Notes: generated by a model not told the origin, from the sequence alone. A stretch of DNA of 55,604 nucleotides from an uncultured Ruminococcus sp. (GCA_934359255.1 CAKRLG010000015.1:1-55604); one strand, 5' to 3'. Counted from the stretch's first letter, positions 44,701 to 52,798 are shown. Translations and numbers: made by a program.

Positions 44701-47066
44701 ATGCCCGGTGTTGGAGGCTGTACTGGTGTGCTTGCTGAGTTGATAATCTGGTATCCACCACTGGTAAGCTTTCCAAGTTCTGTCTTACCATCTGCCAGAT
44801 ATATCTTTGCACTTAAGCCACTACTATCAGCAGTTACTTTTACTTTCCATGATGTTGTTGGTGTAACATAATCTTTTGGTGCCTGTGTTTCTGTTAATGT
44901 ATAGGTTCCGGCTACGAGCTGCTGGAACTGAACCAATCCATCACTTTCGGAAGCTGCATACATTGTGGTCTTTGTGCTGTCATTCGTTAAACTAAACTGT
45001 GCACCAGGAAGACCTTTTCCTTCTGCATCTGTTTTATAGAATGAAATGTTTGTCATCTTTGTCTTATCGACCTGCTGTATCTTCGCTGATGGAAGAGTAA
45101 ACTTCATCTCACAATTAGATGCGCCTGCACCACGTTCCATATAAAGGATTGTCAATGTATGAGTCTGTTGTTTTTGTGCTTCTGTCAGATTTTCTTTATC
45201 ACCAATATACTGCCACAAATCAGCATTTCCTGTTGCTGCGCTATGAATACCACCAAGATCAATTACTATTTTCTTACCATCAAGAACTACCCATAAATCA
45301 TCGTCACCTGTGAATTTGTAATTAAGTGGGCCTACATAATCACCAATTTTGAATGTGACATCATATCGCATTCCGAAATAATAGTTATTACTTGTTTCAC
45401 TCTCTTCATAAGAAGGTTTCACACTGTTTAACGGATAGAAATTGTTTCCTGCGCCTGTAACCCAACCGTTATCCTTATTTCTTACGCCATTAAGTGTATA
45501 AGTATCACCTTTTCGGGCAAATTCCAAAGTGTAATCTTTATACACTTTTCTCAGATTTCTCGTTTCACCTCCGCCGAAGATACTTCCTCCGAATTGAACG
45601 CTATAATCGCTATCCACAAAAAATCCCGGTTCTGTGTAATTGAATATTACATTACCGTTATCATCAATTTCTTTTAGCAATCCTGGGATTGTACTATCTC
45701 CTCCAGTATAACAGTTTGCATCTTTTGTATTACCTTTACTATCTGGCAAACTAATCTTATACTTTTGATACTCTGGATAATTCTGCTTAACATTTGAATC
45801 ATTCGATCCTGCAATAAGTTTTTGATTACCAATAATTCTTGGTGACTTGTCATTTGTCAATTGATTAAATGAATAATATTGATTACCAAAGTATGATTTT
45901 TCTTCACCGGCTTTAACTGTATAGTCATAAAATGTAGTACTTCCAGTAATCGTCTTGTCTTGAGGAGTATAATAAACCTTAATTGTGCAATCGCTTACGG
46001 CTTGGATTTCATTAAGATTTGATATTCTTTCGAATTTTCCATCTGTAGTACTCTTCTCTGCCCAGTTTATGTTCCAGTTATCAGCTATGTCATAATTGCT
46101 TATGCTTTCCCCAGGTGATAATTCCTTTTTGCTTGCATATATCATAGTCTTTGGATTCTGGGTATCATCATAGTATTCAATGGTAACGTTAACCTTCGAT
46201 TCACCTTTCTGAACAATGACATATTTAGAAAAATGCGGCGCATCAAATACGACTTTTCCTTCTCCATCAACAGCACCTTTCATGTCTTCCGCTACGTTGT
46301 TATCATCCACATGCAGTACTGCTGCATTCTCGCTGGATGTGATCTCCGGGGTGTCTACGCTGACCTGTACCGGAGTGGTTGGCTGTACTTCAGATCCGTT
46401 TACCAGGAATTTGATATCGTAGGAGAAGATATTCTTGATGGAAAACTGTTCTTCGATCGCTTTTTCTTCTACTGCTTTTTCGATTTCCTTTACTTCATCT
46501 TCTGCAGTAATCTCTGTTACGGAAAGCTGTGCGTCTGCGGGAAGTGCTCCTGCTTCTGCGGTTACGTTAACGGTTGTGTTTCCAACAACCTGACTCCATG
46601 TGAGCTGCTGGTTTTCAGCTTCCGCCTGTGTTGCATCTTCTTCAGGAGTTTCAGCTGTAGCATTTTCTGATGCAGGTGCTGTCTCCTCGGTCGGTGCAGC
46701 TGCAGGTTCCTGAGCTGCTGACGCCTCTGCTGCAGGTGCCTCTGTTGTCGGCTGTTCTGCTGCAGGTGCTTCCGCTACCGGCTGGGCTGCCTGGTTCTCG
46801 GCGATTGTTTCCGGTTCTGCGACCGGTTCTTCGGCGACTTGCTCCACCGGTGCGGGTTGTTCGTCGGCTACTGCCTGGCCTTCATCTGCTGCGTAGGCAG
46901 CCACGTCCATGTCATCGGCAACGGCTTCGTCCTGAGTCTGTACTTCCGCTTCCTGTGGGTATTCGGCCTGTCCGGTCTCGGATGCGAATATGAAGCTGCT
47001 GTTGCTTATGGCAACGACCATGCAAAGCACCAATGCCAGAAGTCTTTTTTTATTTCTACTTTTCAT
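41739..47066 (-). CDS. Very large LPSTG surface adhesin with VWA and fibro-slime domains
   Basis: About 1775 residues; ATG at 47064-47066 after GGAGGGAGAAAACC. Order: signal peptide; Ala/Glu/Pro-rich stalk (about 35-150); ZU5-like and other beta domains; a fibro-slime/PA14-like domain (about 450-690, TGDDDLWVVLDGKKIVIDLG); a Cna_B/SpaA domain (about 690-800, GLPGAQFSL, TLTETQAPKDY); a von Willebrand A domain (about 830-1050) with metal site DTSNS and LSDGDPTFYY; several further Cna_B-type domains; LPSTG at about 1738, helix, basic tail. This is the tip-adhesin layout of sortase-built pili, here unusually long. It should bind host or glycan targets. It overlaps the small upstream gene by 11 bases. 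Confidence 0.9.
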   Translation of the reverse strand: MKSRNKKRLLALVLCMVVAISNSSFIFASETGQAEYPQEAEVQTQDEAVADDMDVAAYAADEGQAVADEQPAPVEQVAEEPVAEPETIAENQAAQPVAEAPAAEQPTTEAPAAEASAAQEPAAAPTEETAPASENATAETPEEDATQAEAENQQLTWSQVVGNTTVNVTAEAGALPADAQLSVTEITAEDEVKEIEKAVEEKAIEEQFSIKNIFSYDIKFLVNGSEVQPTTPVQVSVDTPEITSSENAAVLHVDDNNVAEDMKGAVDGEGKVVFDAPHFSKYVIVQKGESKVNVTIEYYDDTQNPKTMIYASKKELSPGESISNYDIADNWNINWAEKSTTDGKFERISNLNEIQAVSDCTIKVYYTPQDKTITGSTTFYDYTVKAGEEKSYFGNQYYSFNQLTNDKSPRIIGNQKLIAGSNDSNVKQNYPEYQKYKISLPDSKGNTKDANCYTGGDSTIPGLLKEIDDNGNVIFNYTEPGFFVDSDYSVQFGGSIFGGGETRNLRKVYKDYTLEFARKGDTYTLNGVRNKDNGWVTGAGNNFYPLNSVKPSYEESETSNNYYFGMRYDVTFKIGDYVGPLNYKFTGDDDLWVVLDGKKIVIDLGGIHSAATGNADLWQYIGDKENLTEAQKQQTHTLTILYMERGAGASNCEMKFTLPSAKIQQVDKTKMTNISFYKTDAEGKGLPGAQFSLTNDSTKTTMYAASESDGLVQFQQLVAGTYTLTETQAPKDYVTPTTSWKVKVTADSSGLSAKIYLADGKTELGKLTSGGYQIINSASTPVQPPTPGIVETKKELSHEKYIAKNEDGTYNLTLNVSGAVGSESYANKLDVLFVMDTSNSMKWAMTYSGDNSNKYLSDYKTNSTSRFYNQQKAVEDAIAKLKNKKNVDAQFAVVSFDTEAGIETDWTNGTISYPTKVAKYDGSNKDPGGTNYQAGLRKADELLKKGRTDATKIVVFLSDGDPTFYYDTNRYGQEKVYGSGSGYDEDAMTKAKTQLGTMSMNYFYTVGVGPKASYNHLSSLISSAPSGTVTGSYNGTDSSNLKNAFDSIIRDATDLLCTDVTVTDTLTDEVELVNQDLQVVVKDETGKVITKLKDASGSEVAVSEIITVSTAEDSNGKTQIIMRFKSDYKLESGYTYYVTAKIQPTTKAYLKYQNESYTDTGDENTDEYLGADKKPGKDTKNDGTSSKQKGFYSNVSANVTYKYNNETYTKLYAKPVIQVNASTVSHTVVKQWENDSDKVAVGVELKAYVKEAADSQINADNPKYLTSADVKNLPTSMQVNLSETNNWTYTWENLPTKYFYETTDGIKETDIHYTVEEVQTDATKAFYGQVTESSDGKTTTILNKKKDQEDKPFIEVTKTFKGLTKDQIRELAEADSPYTITLSHTETNTTKTLTMDVSKLDSILQGSDDEKVWTYTWKLEDCLDGTYKVSESNYNKEGYDVTVTVNEQTVTDWNEFSVSTKKAEIGSYNPSGNSTTTCAPTEFQIGKVNLIVAQLTGNEGYFVWTRTPVSISERRVIVQLISDKKDGIGFSPQATLEKCYFYSGNGINDTLVFRNGEIKYDGQDKLTFDASKQWTMFAAGTYTFKETQNAEIQITNTYSEQTADLDLIKTSVAGTKFDGAEFKLYKKNDKGVYELQKFGYTDESGNNQTRETIQVINTEGSEAELKNLQSGQYYLEEVKAPEACMLLADKIYFKQEKGKITLTDKDGEVLADSPTMWTLSDTDGKYTLTVKNEIIYDLPSTGHSGIFNILMSGILLMFAGILIIYKMKGKEVLKK

Positions 47067-47244
47067 GGTTTTCTCCCTCCTCTTCATCCAAAGCACTCTC
47101 TATCAGTTTTAATAATTCTAAAGCGCTGCGGAACTGCTGCTTTTCTTTTTTTTCCACCCAGGTCACCGAACCCTGCCAGGTGGCGTTCTGCCTGTTGTAG
47201 ATATTTAAGATAAAGGTCTCCGTCTTTTTAGTAGAATCGCTCAC
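47056..47244 (-). CDS. Small conserved protein with QNATWQG motif (short form)
   Basis: 62 residues, GTG start eight bases after AGGAGG. No signal or membrane segment. The segment YNRQNATWQGSVTWVE followed by FRSALELLKLIESAL aligns without gaps with the C-terminal half of the 146-aa protein at 47572. First gene of the pilus operon and translationally coupled to the adhesin gene. Function unknown; cytoplasmic location and position fit a small regulator. Confidence 0.75.
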   Translation of the reverse strand: MSDSTKKTETFILNIYNRQNATWQGSVTWVEKKEKQQFRSALELLKLIESALDEEEGENHEK

Positions 47245-47284
47245 AGCTGTTCCACCTCCTTCTGTACTCTGTTTTTATAGTTGT

Positions 47285-47318
47285 ATTATAATAAACACAC
47301 CATTACTAAAAGCATTAC
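47285..47318 (-). promoter_or_regulatory. Promoter of the pilus operon with CATTAC-type repeats
   Basis: Minus strand TATAAT at 47285-47290 without a consensus -35. In its place lie GTAATG repeats (47301-47306 and 47313-47318, 12 bases apart; a related TAATGA further on), the pattern expected for a SARP-type activator contacting the -35 region. The rest of the 327-base gap 47245-47571 is AT-rich with the terminator at 47524. Confidence 0.55.
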
Positions 47319-47523
47319 AGTCATTATATATTTGATGTTTTTTTTATTTTTGTTGGATTCTGTAACGTTTTGTAATATCTGTGCGGATCCTGTTCACAGC
47401 AGGCGATCCCATTATATATAGAAGAAACTCATTTTTTTATCGATCTTTCGTTGTGTTCTGATATGTGATCGGATTACAAGGATGTGAAATGTAATACTTT
47501 TTAATGTTTTCCGCCTGTACATA

Positions 47524-47566
47524 AAAAGCAGGAATCCTTATCTTTTCATAAGAGTTCCTGCTTCTG
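47524..47566 (-). terminator. Terminator after the regulator/146-aa gene unit
   Basis: AAAAGCAGGAA and TTCCTGCTT arms with inner pairing CTTAT/ATAAG, just after the stop of the 146-aa gene. Confidence 0.85.
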
Positions 47567-47571
47567 TACTT

Positions 47572-48012
47572 TTATTTTCTTCCCAGTATGGCATCCATCT
47601 CGATGATCAGTTCCAGGACACTGCAGAATTCCATTTCCTGATGTCCTTCTTTCCATGCAAGGATACCCTGCCAGGTGGCATTCTGGCGGTATTTGACGAA
47701 GATGTGGAAGGTGGCGCAGATGCCGTTTTGTCCCATCAGCTGCTGATATTCCACACTTTTCTCATGTAATTCCTCCGTCGCATGTTTTTCCGAACCGAAC
47801 TCCCGAAGGACCACGGAGGATTCCGGAAAACGAATGCTGTCGTAAAAGTCTGCCATGTAACGGATCAGCTGCACGACATTTTCAAAGGACTGTGGCTCCT
47901 GGGAATAGCCGTGATATAGTCGACCGGATATCTCGCTGGCATGACTTTCGTCCACACACACCGTGATCAGGTTCGGTGCTGCCAGTACTTCTCCATTCCA
48001 AAATTGACTCAT
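47572..48012 (-). CDS. Small conserved protein with duplicated QNATWQG-type motif (long form)
   Basis: 146 residues, ATG after AGGAGTGTGAAAC. The second half (YRQNATWQGILAWKEG, FCSVLELIIEMDAIL) matches the 62-aa protein. The first half carries a weaker copy: GRLYHGYSQEPQSFENVVQLIRYMADFYD. So the protein is an internal duplication of a 30-40-residue unit. No signal peptide. It follows the copy-2 SARP gene by 24 bases and shares its transcript, which suggests a role with that regulator. Not recognised as a named family. Confidence 0.75.
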   Translation of the reverse strand: MSQFWNGEVLAAPNLITVCVDESHASEISGRLYHGYSQEPQSFENVVQLIRYMADFYDSIRFPESSVVLREFGSEKHATEELHEKSVEYQQLMGQNGICATFHIFVKYRQNATWQGILAWKEGHQEMEFCSVLELIIEMDAILGRK

Positions 48013-48036
48013 GTTTCACACTCCTGTTCCTGTTGC

Positions 48037-49302
48037 CTATTTCCAGCGAAATTCATTTTTCTGAAAGCTTAATCTTGCATTTGGATTCTCCACGTCTGCG
48101 ATGGATGATACGTAATACTCCAGATATTTGTTCCAGGATCCATGTTTTTGTGTGAACCGCCCGGCGATACGTCGGAAGATCACATCACAGTTTTCCTGGC
48201 TGGTTCCCACCAGAAGGATCAGGAACTGAGACGGACTGTATTTGGAAAAGGAATCTCCGCGGCGCAGACTGCTTTTTACTGCCCGGTGCAGTTCCATGGA
48301 CATCACATCCAGCTTTTCCCGGTTTTCCATCGGATGGCCGTTGCCGTCTGTCAGGGAGCATACCATAAGGAAGGCGGACTGTCCGTTTCGCTCGATCAGT
48401 CGGCGCACCAGCCGGTAGTTATCCCGGAAGCTTGGAAGGCTGCAGTAGAAGGCACCGTCTTCGTACTCCGGTTCTTTCAGGTCTTCCTTGATCTCTCCTG
48501 CCGCATGGTATTTTCTTCCCATCCGTTCGCTCATCTCCTGGAACTGGTTCATCATGCGCTCGGATGGTGTGATCCCCAGTTCTTCAAAGAACATTTTTGA
48601 AGTCGCATCATACAGCCGATATGCTTCTTTATAGCGGTTCATACCCATCAGGGCATCGATTTTTAAGGACTGCCATTCGTCAAACGGATAGATCTCGATG
48701 GCATTGTCTGTCAGTTCCAGGATCGTGTCGTATTCGTGCTGTTCTTTTTTATAAGCACACAGACGGCGAAGTACTTTGGAATATTTGTCTTTGTAGCGGA
48801 CACTGTTCATGATGACCCAGTCTTCTCCGGACTGCATCGGAAGAAGTTCTCCTTTGTACAGCCTGCATGCCTTCTCCCACAGATCCATCTTCCTGGTTTC
48901 GTCTGCTTCCTCTTCTCCTTCTCTGACAAGCTCCATAAAATGCGCCGCATCCAGATCCACTTTCATCGGGCTGCGCCAGTAAAAGACACCTTTTTCTTTT
49001 ACGATATACTCATATTCCGGCAGTCCCGCCTCGATCAGCATCTTGCGCAGACGGAATACCGTCACACGCAGGTTATTGCCCACATTGGCCAGTTCCTCTC
49101 TTCCAAAGAGATCGTCAAGCAGCTGGGCCCTGGGAATTCCTGTATTCCCGTGATCCTCCACCAGACTGGAATGTAAAAGAATCTGCAGTAATTTTACTGC
49201 TTTGGTTGCCGAGTTTCTCTTAAAAGTTATCGGCTGTTCTCCATAGGTTATGGAGAATCTTCCCAACATATTCACTTTGAGTTCCGGTAACTGATTTTCC
49301 AT
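48037..49302 (-). CDS. SARP/BTAD transcription regulator with degenerate GGDEF-like tail (copy 2)
   Basis: 421 residues from the ATG after AGGGGAGGGAACCAT. Winged helix (about 5-110, VNMLGRFSITYGEQPITF, LRVTVFRLRKMLIEAG), BTAD region (about 115-265, RYKEAYRLYDATSKMFFEELG), C-terminal part (about 300-405) like GGDEF (LMVCSLTDGNGHP, LRRGDSFSKYSPSQFLILL) with the signature replaced by SPSQF. Paralogue of 32468. It has a near-perfect promoter and is co-transcribed with the 146-aa gene. Expected activator of the pilus operon that begins 800 bases downstream. Confidence 0.83.
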   Translation of the reverse strand: MENQLPELKVNMLGRFSITYGEQPITFKRNSATKAVKLLQILLHSSLVEDHGNTGIPRAQLLDDLFGREELANVGNNLRVTVFRLRKMLIEAGLPEYEYIVKEKGVFYWRSPMKVDLDAAHFMELVREGEEEADETRKMDLWEKACRLYKGELLPMQSGEDWVIMNSVRYKDKYSKVLRRLCAYKKEQHEYDTILELTDNAIEIYPFDEWQSLKIDALMGMNRYKEAYRLYDATSKMFFEELGITPSERMMNQFQEMSERMGRKYHAAGEIKEDLKEPEYEDGAFYCSLPSFRDNYRLVRRLIERNGQSAFLMVCSLTDGNGHPMENREKLDVMSMELHRAVKSSLRRGDSFSKYSPSQFLILLVGTSQENCDVIFRRIAGRFTQKHGSWNKYLEYYVSSIADVENPNARLSFQKNEFRWK

Positions 49303-49350
49303 ATGGTTCCCTCCCCTCATCTACTCTTCATTTTATCATATAAAAGTAAA

Positions 49351-49381
49351 TCGCCTCCGGTATGGTATCTCCCGGAAGCGA
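49351..49381 (-). promoter_or_regulatory. Leader hairpin of the copy-2 regulator
   Basis: 10-base arms (TCGCCTCCGG and CCGGAAGCGA on the plus strand, one wobble) just downstream of the promoter, followed on the minus strand by a T-rich stretch. Either a terminator of the kinase gene, an attenuator or a 5' stabiliser. Confidence 0.6.
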
Positions 49382-49396
49382 CTTCTCGCTGATTTT

Positions 49397-49425
49397 ATTT
49401 TAGTCAGTAATCTCTTCTTTGTCAA
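49397..49425 (-). promoter_or_regulatory. Promoter of the copy-2 SARP gene
   Basis: Minus strand TTGACA (49420-49425), 17-bp spacer, TAAAAT (49397-49402). GTGTAATGC (49432-49440) lies directly upstream and overlaps the kinase stop codon. Confidence 0.8.
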
Positions 49426-49434
49426 CGCAAAGCA

Positions 49435-52400
49435 TTACACTTTTTTTGCTTTCCATGATTTTCCGATCACTTTCGCCAGTTCTTCCTCGCGAATCGGTTT
49501 TGCGATATAGTCATCCATTCCTGCTTTCCGGCAGGTTTCCCGGATGTCTGCTGTCGTCTGCGCAGTCATGGCAATGATCGGAATCGATGCCGCATCCTCC
49601 CGTTTCAGATTACGGATACGCTGTGTGGCTTCCATTCCGTCCATCACAGGCATCATCACATCCATCAGGATCGCATCGAAGCTGCCGGCAGGTTCTTGGG
49701 AAAAGAGAGCTACTGCCTCCTGTCCATTCCATGCTTTTTCTACTTTTGCCCCTGCTTCTTCCAGATAGAACTGTGCGATCTCCATGTTGATCTCGTTATC
49801 CTCTACCAGAAGGATCCTTCGGTCACGGAGGAGATCCGATATATGTTCTCCCACTGTGGTTGATTCTGAAGCAGCTGTCTCATTGACGGCGAAGGGCAGA
49901 CGGAAGGTAAATGTGGTTCCCTCTCCACGGACGCTCTCCACCTGTATGGTCCCGCCCATCTTTTCCACCATTCCTTTGACGATGGACATTCCGAGTCCGG
50001 TTCCCTGATAGCGTGTTCTGGCTCCGTATTGTTCCTGGGTGAACGGCTCAAACAGCTGATTCTTTACAAAGTCCCCGCTCATGCCGATACCGGTATCTTC
50101 GATTCTGAATTCGTACCAGGCTGTTTTTCCGTCACAGGATACTTCTTCCGCGTAGGTATCCACGGATCCCTGTGGTTTGTTGTATTTGACCGCATTGCTG
50201 AACAGGTTCAACATGATCTGGCGCAGCTGTAACGGGCTTCCCTTCAGTGCTGTGTGCTGTATATTTTTCCGGTGTACCCGGTGTGTAATCTGATTCTGTT
50301 CCAGAATGGGATTCATCAGTACCGCCACTTCCCGCATCAGCACATCCATGTCAAAGGGTTCATTCTCTGCTTTGATCTGATTGGTTTCCAGTTTGTTCAT
50401 ATCCAGTACATCGTTGACAAGCGCCAGCAGATGATCGGCAGACACCTGGATCTTATCCATGCATTCTTCCATCTTCTCCGGGTTATGTTCATTTTTCCGA
50501 AGGATCTCCAGCATCCCCATGATGCCGTTAAGCGGTGTACGGATATCATGGCTTATGCGGTTCATGAAGTCTGTCTTGGCTTTGCTTTCCGCATCGGCCT
50601 CCTGCACCGCTTTTTGCAGCCGTTCTTTTTCCTCTTCTTCTTTTTTATGGAATTCCGAAGTGTTCTTAAACAGGATAATTCCATGTACCGCACTGCGTTC
50701 TTTTCTGGTCTCCCGGTCATACAGCAGTTCCCGGGACATCAGGATCGTCTTCTGAAGCCAGATCATCTTGCCATCCTGTTTTTCTTCCCGGTACTCTACG
50801 GTGATCTGTTTGTCCCCTTCCCGGAAGCGTTTCAGCAGTTTTTCCGAGGAATCCATGATCCGGTAGCTTTCCAGCGTATCGTCTGTCACCTTCTGACTCC
50901 GTTCTCTGCAGTAGGCATCGTAGGAGCATGGCATCTCCCGATCGATAATAATGCTTTCACGTTTCACATGATAGAATGCATTTTCCAGGCAGTCATTGGT
51001 CAGGTCAACGGTATATACCGCTTCCGCTGTTTCCATTAATGCGTCTACATAATTGCTGTTTTCCAGAATCGACTGTTTCATCTGCTCGTAATACCGGATC
51101 AGTTCCTGTTTTTCATCCGTCTTGTGCGGTCTGCTGTCCCGGAAGTTCTCCTGTCCCAGGATAAAATGATGAAGTCTGCCATCTTCTGTGGCATCCAGGA
51201 ATCTCAGGATCACTCTTCCCCGGTGGACCACATTCTCTTTTTTGTAACGATAGGGGATCTCCAGCTGGGGATTGTCCTTTGTCAGCTTCTGTTCCAGGGA
51301 GGTAAGCTGTAAAGTCTCCCAGAATTCTTTTCTCACCTGGTCGGTTGCCAGTTCTTCCACGATCTGTTCCACTGCCCCGGAATAATTACCGTCTTCCGCG
51401 AGAAAGTATCCGGTGCTTGACCGCAGAATCTCATACTGATCCATCAGGGCATCACAGTACAGGCAGTCCGAAAAATGGTATTTTTCTTTTTTGATCCATT
51501 CCAGCAGTTCATAGGCTTTCTGCTGTTTTTGTGCCGCTTCTTCGATCTTTGCCCTGTTTTTGTCCACGTACATGTTTTTATCCGCCAGCCGGAACAGGTC
51601 CCGGAGGGTGGAACCGGCAAAGTCCAGGGAGATTGCATACCCTGCCGCATAGCTGATCGGCATCTCCGGGTGTTTTGCGGAGTAATTTTCCATCTGTGTG
51701 CGGATCTTTTTTAAGGTTTCCCGCATATTCGCATGGTCAGTCTTTTGAAAAATCGCGATGAATTCATCTCCTCCGTCCCTGCCCACAAAGTTTTCCGGAT
51801 CTACCGCCAGGCGAAGCTGTTCGGCAAAGGAACGGATATATTCATCTCCTTTGTCATGTCCCAGATTGTTATTGATGATCCGCAGGTTATTCAGATCAAA
51901 CACACAGATGGCTGTACTCTCTTCTTCTCCGAGAGGGGTGGGATCGCTGAGGATCTCTTCGCATTTGTTTTTATTTGGCAGTCCTGTGGATTCATCCAGA
52001 TAGATTTTCTTTCGCAGGATCCTGTTTTGTGCCGCAAAGCGGAGTGCCCGAAGCAGTTCCACACCGATCAGAAGTACCAGGCAGACAATATCTGCAACTA
52101 CAATCTTTTCAAGATGGTTCAATGCAGTCGCTCTTTTTTGTGAATATCGTTCCGCAACCCCGGTTACCTCATCACACATCCGGAAAAAATTCTCGCTCAT
52201 ACCGATTATTGCTGTCTGTTCATAGCCCTTTTGCCGTACTTTCGAGATTTCTTCTTTTAGTTCAGTAAAGTAAGCTGCAAGTTCATCCATTTTCCCCTGG
52301 AATTCTGTATCCTCCAGCCGTACCAGGTCCAGTTCGTCACTTCCGAAACGAAGTCCGTTGATGATCGCTTCCACGGTTGCTATCATCTCATCATCCGGCT

Positions 52401-52593
52401 CCATTGACACTTCCAGTTTGATCACCCGCTGGGTTTCTCCGCGCACCAGCCCTGCATAGTTTACGACTCTTGCCGTTCCCTGAAGGTCACTGACCATCGA
52501 CATGATACCGAAAAATAAAATAATTAATATTACCGTGAGTACCGTCATTCCTGCCCGGAGAATATAGGCTGCTCGTTTTTCTCTTTTCTTCAT
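49435..52593 (-). CDS. Hybrid histidine kinase with GGDEF domain
   Basis: 1052 residues. Two membrane helices (about 12-36 and 155-178) flank an extracellular helical bundle with NYAGLVRGETQRVIKLE, like the type IV pilus/NIT sensor bundles. Then a GGDEF domain (about 195-365; STGLPNKNKCEEIL, GRDGGDEFIAIF) with an intact signature but no RxxD inhibitory site, a linker with Cys pair and PAS-like part, HisKA (FMNRISHDIRTPLNG, His about 681), HATPase (GIGMSGDFV, GTGLGMSIV), and a receiver (LLVEDNEINMEIA, phospho-Asp in LMDVMMPVMDG about 976). It should sense an outside cue and pass phosphate, perhaps with cyclic-di-GMP synthesis. It lies directly upstream of the copy-2 SARP gene on the same strand. 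Confidence 0.9.
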   Translation of the reverse strand: MKKREKRAAYILRAGMTVLTVILIILFFGIMSMVSDLQGTARVVNYAGLVRGETQRVIKLEVSMEPDDEMIATVEAIINGLRFGSDELDLVRLEDTEFQGKMDELAAYFTELKEEISKVRQKGYEQTAIIGMSENFFRMCDEVTGVAERYSQKRATALNHLEKIVVADIVCLVLLIGVELLRALRFAAQNRILRKKIYLDESTGLPNKNKCEEILSDPTPLGEEESTAICVFDLNNLRIINNNLGHDKGDEYIRSFAEQLRLAVDPENFVGRDGGDEFIAIFQKTDHANMRETLKKIRTQMENYSAKHPEMPISYAAGYAISLDFAGSTLRDLFRLADKNMYVDKNRAKIEEAAQKQQKAYELLEWIKKEKYHFSDCLYCDALMDQYEILRSSTGYFLAEDGNYSGAVEQIVEELATDQVRKEFWETLQLTSLEQKLTKDNPQLEIPYRYKKENVVHRGRVILRFLDATEDGRLHHFILGQENFRDSRPHKTDEKQELIRYYEQMKQSILENSNYVDALMETAEAVYTVDLTNDCLENAFYHVKRESIIIDREMPCSYDAYCRERSQKVTDDTLESYRIMDSSEKLLKRFREGDKQITVEYREEKQDGKMIWLQKTILMSRELLYDRETRKERSAVHGIILFKNTSEFHKKEEEEKERLQKAVQEADAESKAKTDFMNRISHDIRTPLNGIMGMLEILRKNEHNPEKMEECMDKIQVSADHLLALVNDVLDMNKLETNQIKAENEPFDMDVLMREVAVLMNPILEQNQITHRVHRKNIQHTALKGSPLQLRQIMLNLFSNAVKYNKPQGSVDTYAEEVSCDGKTAWYEFRIEDTGIGMSGDFVKNQLFEPFTQEQYGARTRYQGTGLGMSIVKGMVEKMGGTIQVESVRGEGTTFTFRLPFAVNETAASESTTVGEHISDLLRDRRILLVEDNEINMEIAQFYLEEAGAKVEKAWNGQEAVALFSQEPAGSFDAILMDVMMPVMDGMEATQRIRNLKREDAASIPIIAMTAQTTADIRETCRKAGMDDYIAKPIREEELAKVIGKSWKAKKV

Positions 52594-52755
52594 CTATCTT
52601 TACCCCATATATGATTCGTATTCCTGTGCTCTATTCTACCTGATTTTACCGGAAACTGCAATGTGGGCTGTATCGAATCTATTTTCTGATTTCCTGCACA
52701 GGTTCCTGTTCCCTCCGTGCCCGGCAACACGCTGCGCGATGTACAGAATAAGCTC

Positions 52756-52784
52756 TTGACATTTCTTTACTGTCTCTATATAAT
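52756..52784 (+). promoter_or_regulatory. Consensus promoter of the marR-MATE operon
   Basis: Plus strand TTGACA (52756-52761), 17-bp spacer, TATAAT (52779-52784): a perfect sigma A promoter. Confidence 0.9.
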
Positions 52785-52798
52785 TACCATTGGTAATT
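52782..52798. promoter_or_regulatory. Palindromic operator overlapping the -10/+1 region
   Basis: AATTACCA-T-TGGTAATT, a perfect 17-bp palindrome that overlaps the -10 box and start site. The probable ligand-regulated binding site of the MarR protein encoded 43 bases downstream. Confidence 0.82.

Noticed and set aside
47245..47571. c-di-GMP riboswitch in the pilus leader
   Set aside because: The leader from the likely start near 47278 is only about 35 bases and has no GEMM-type core.
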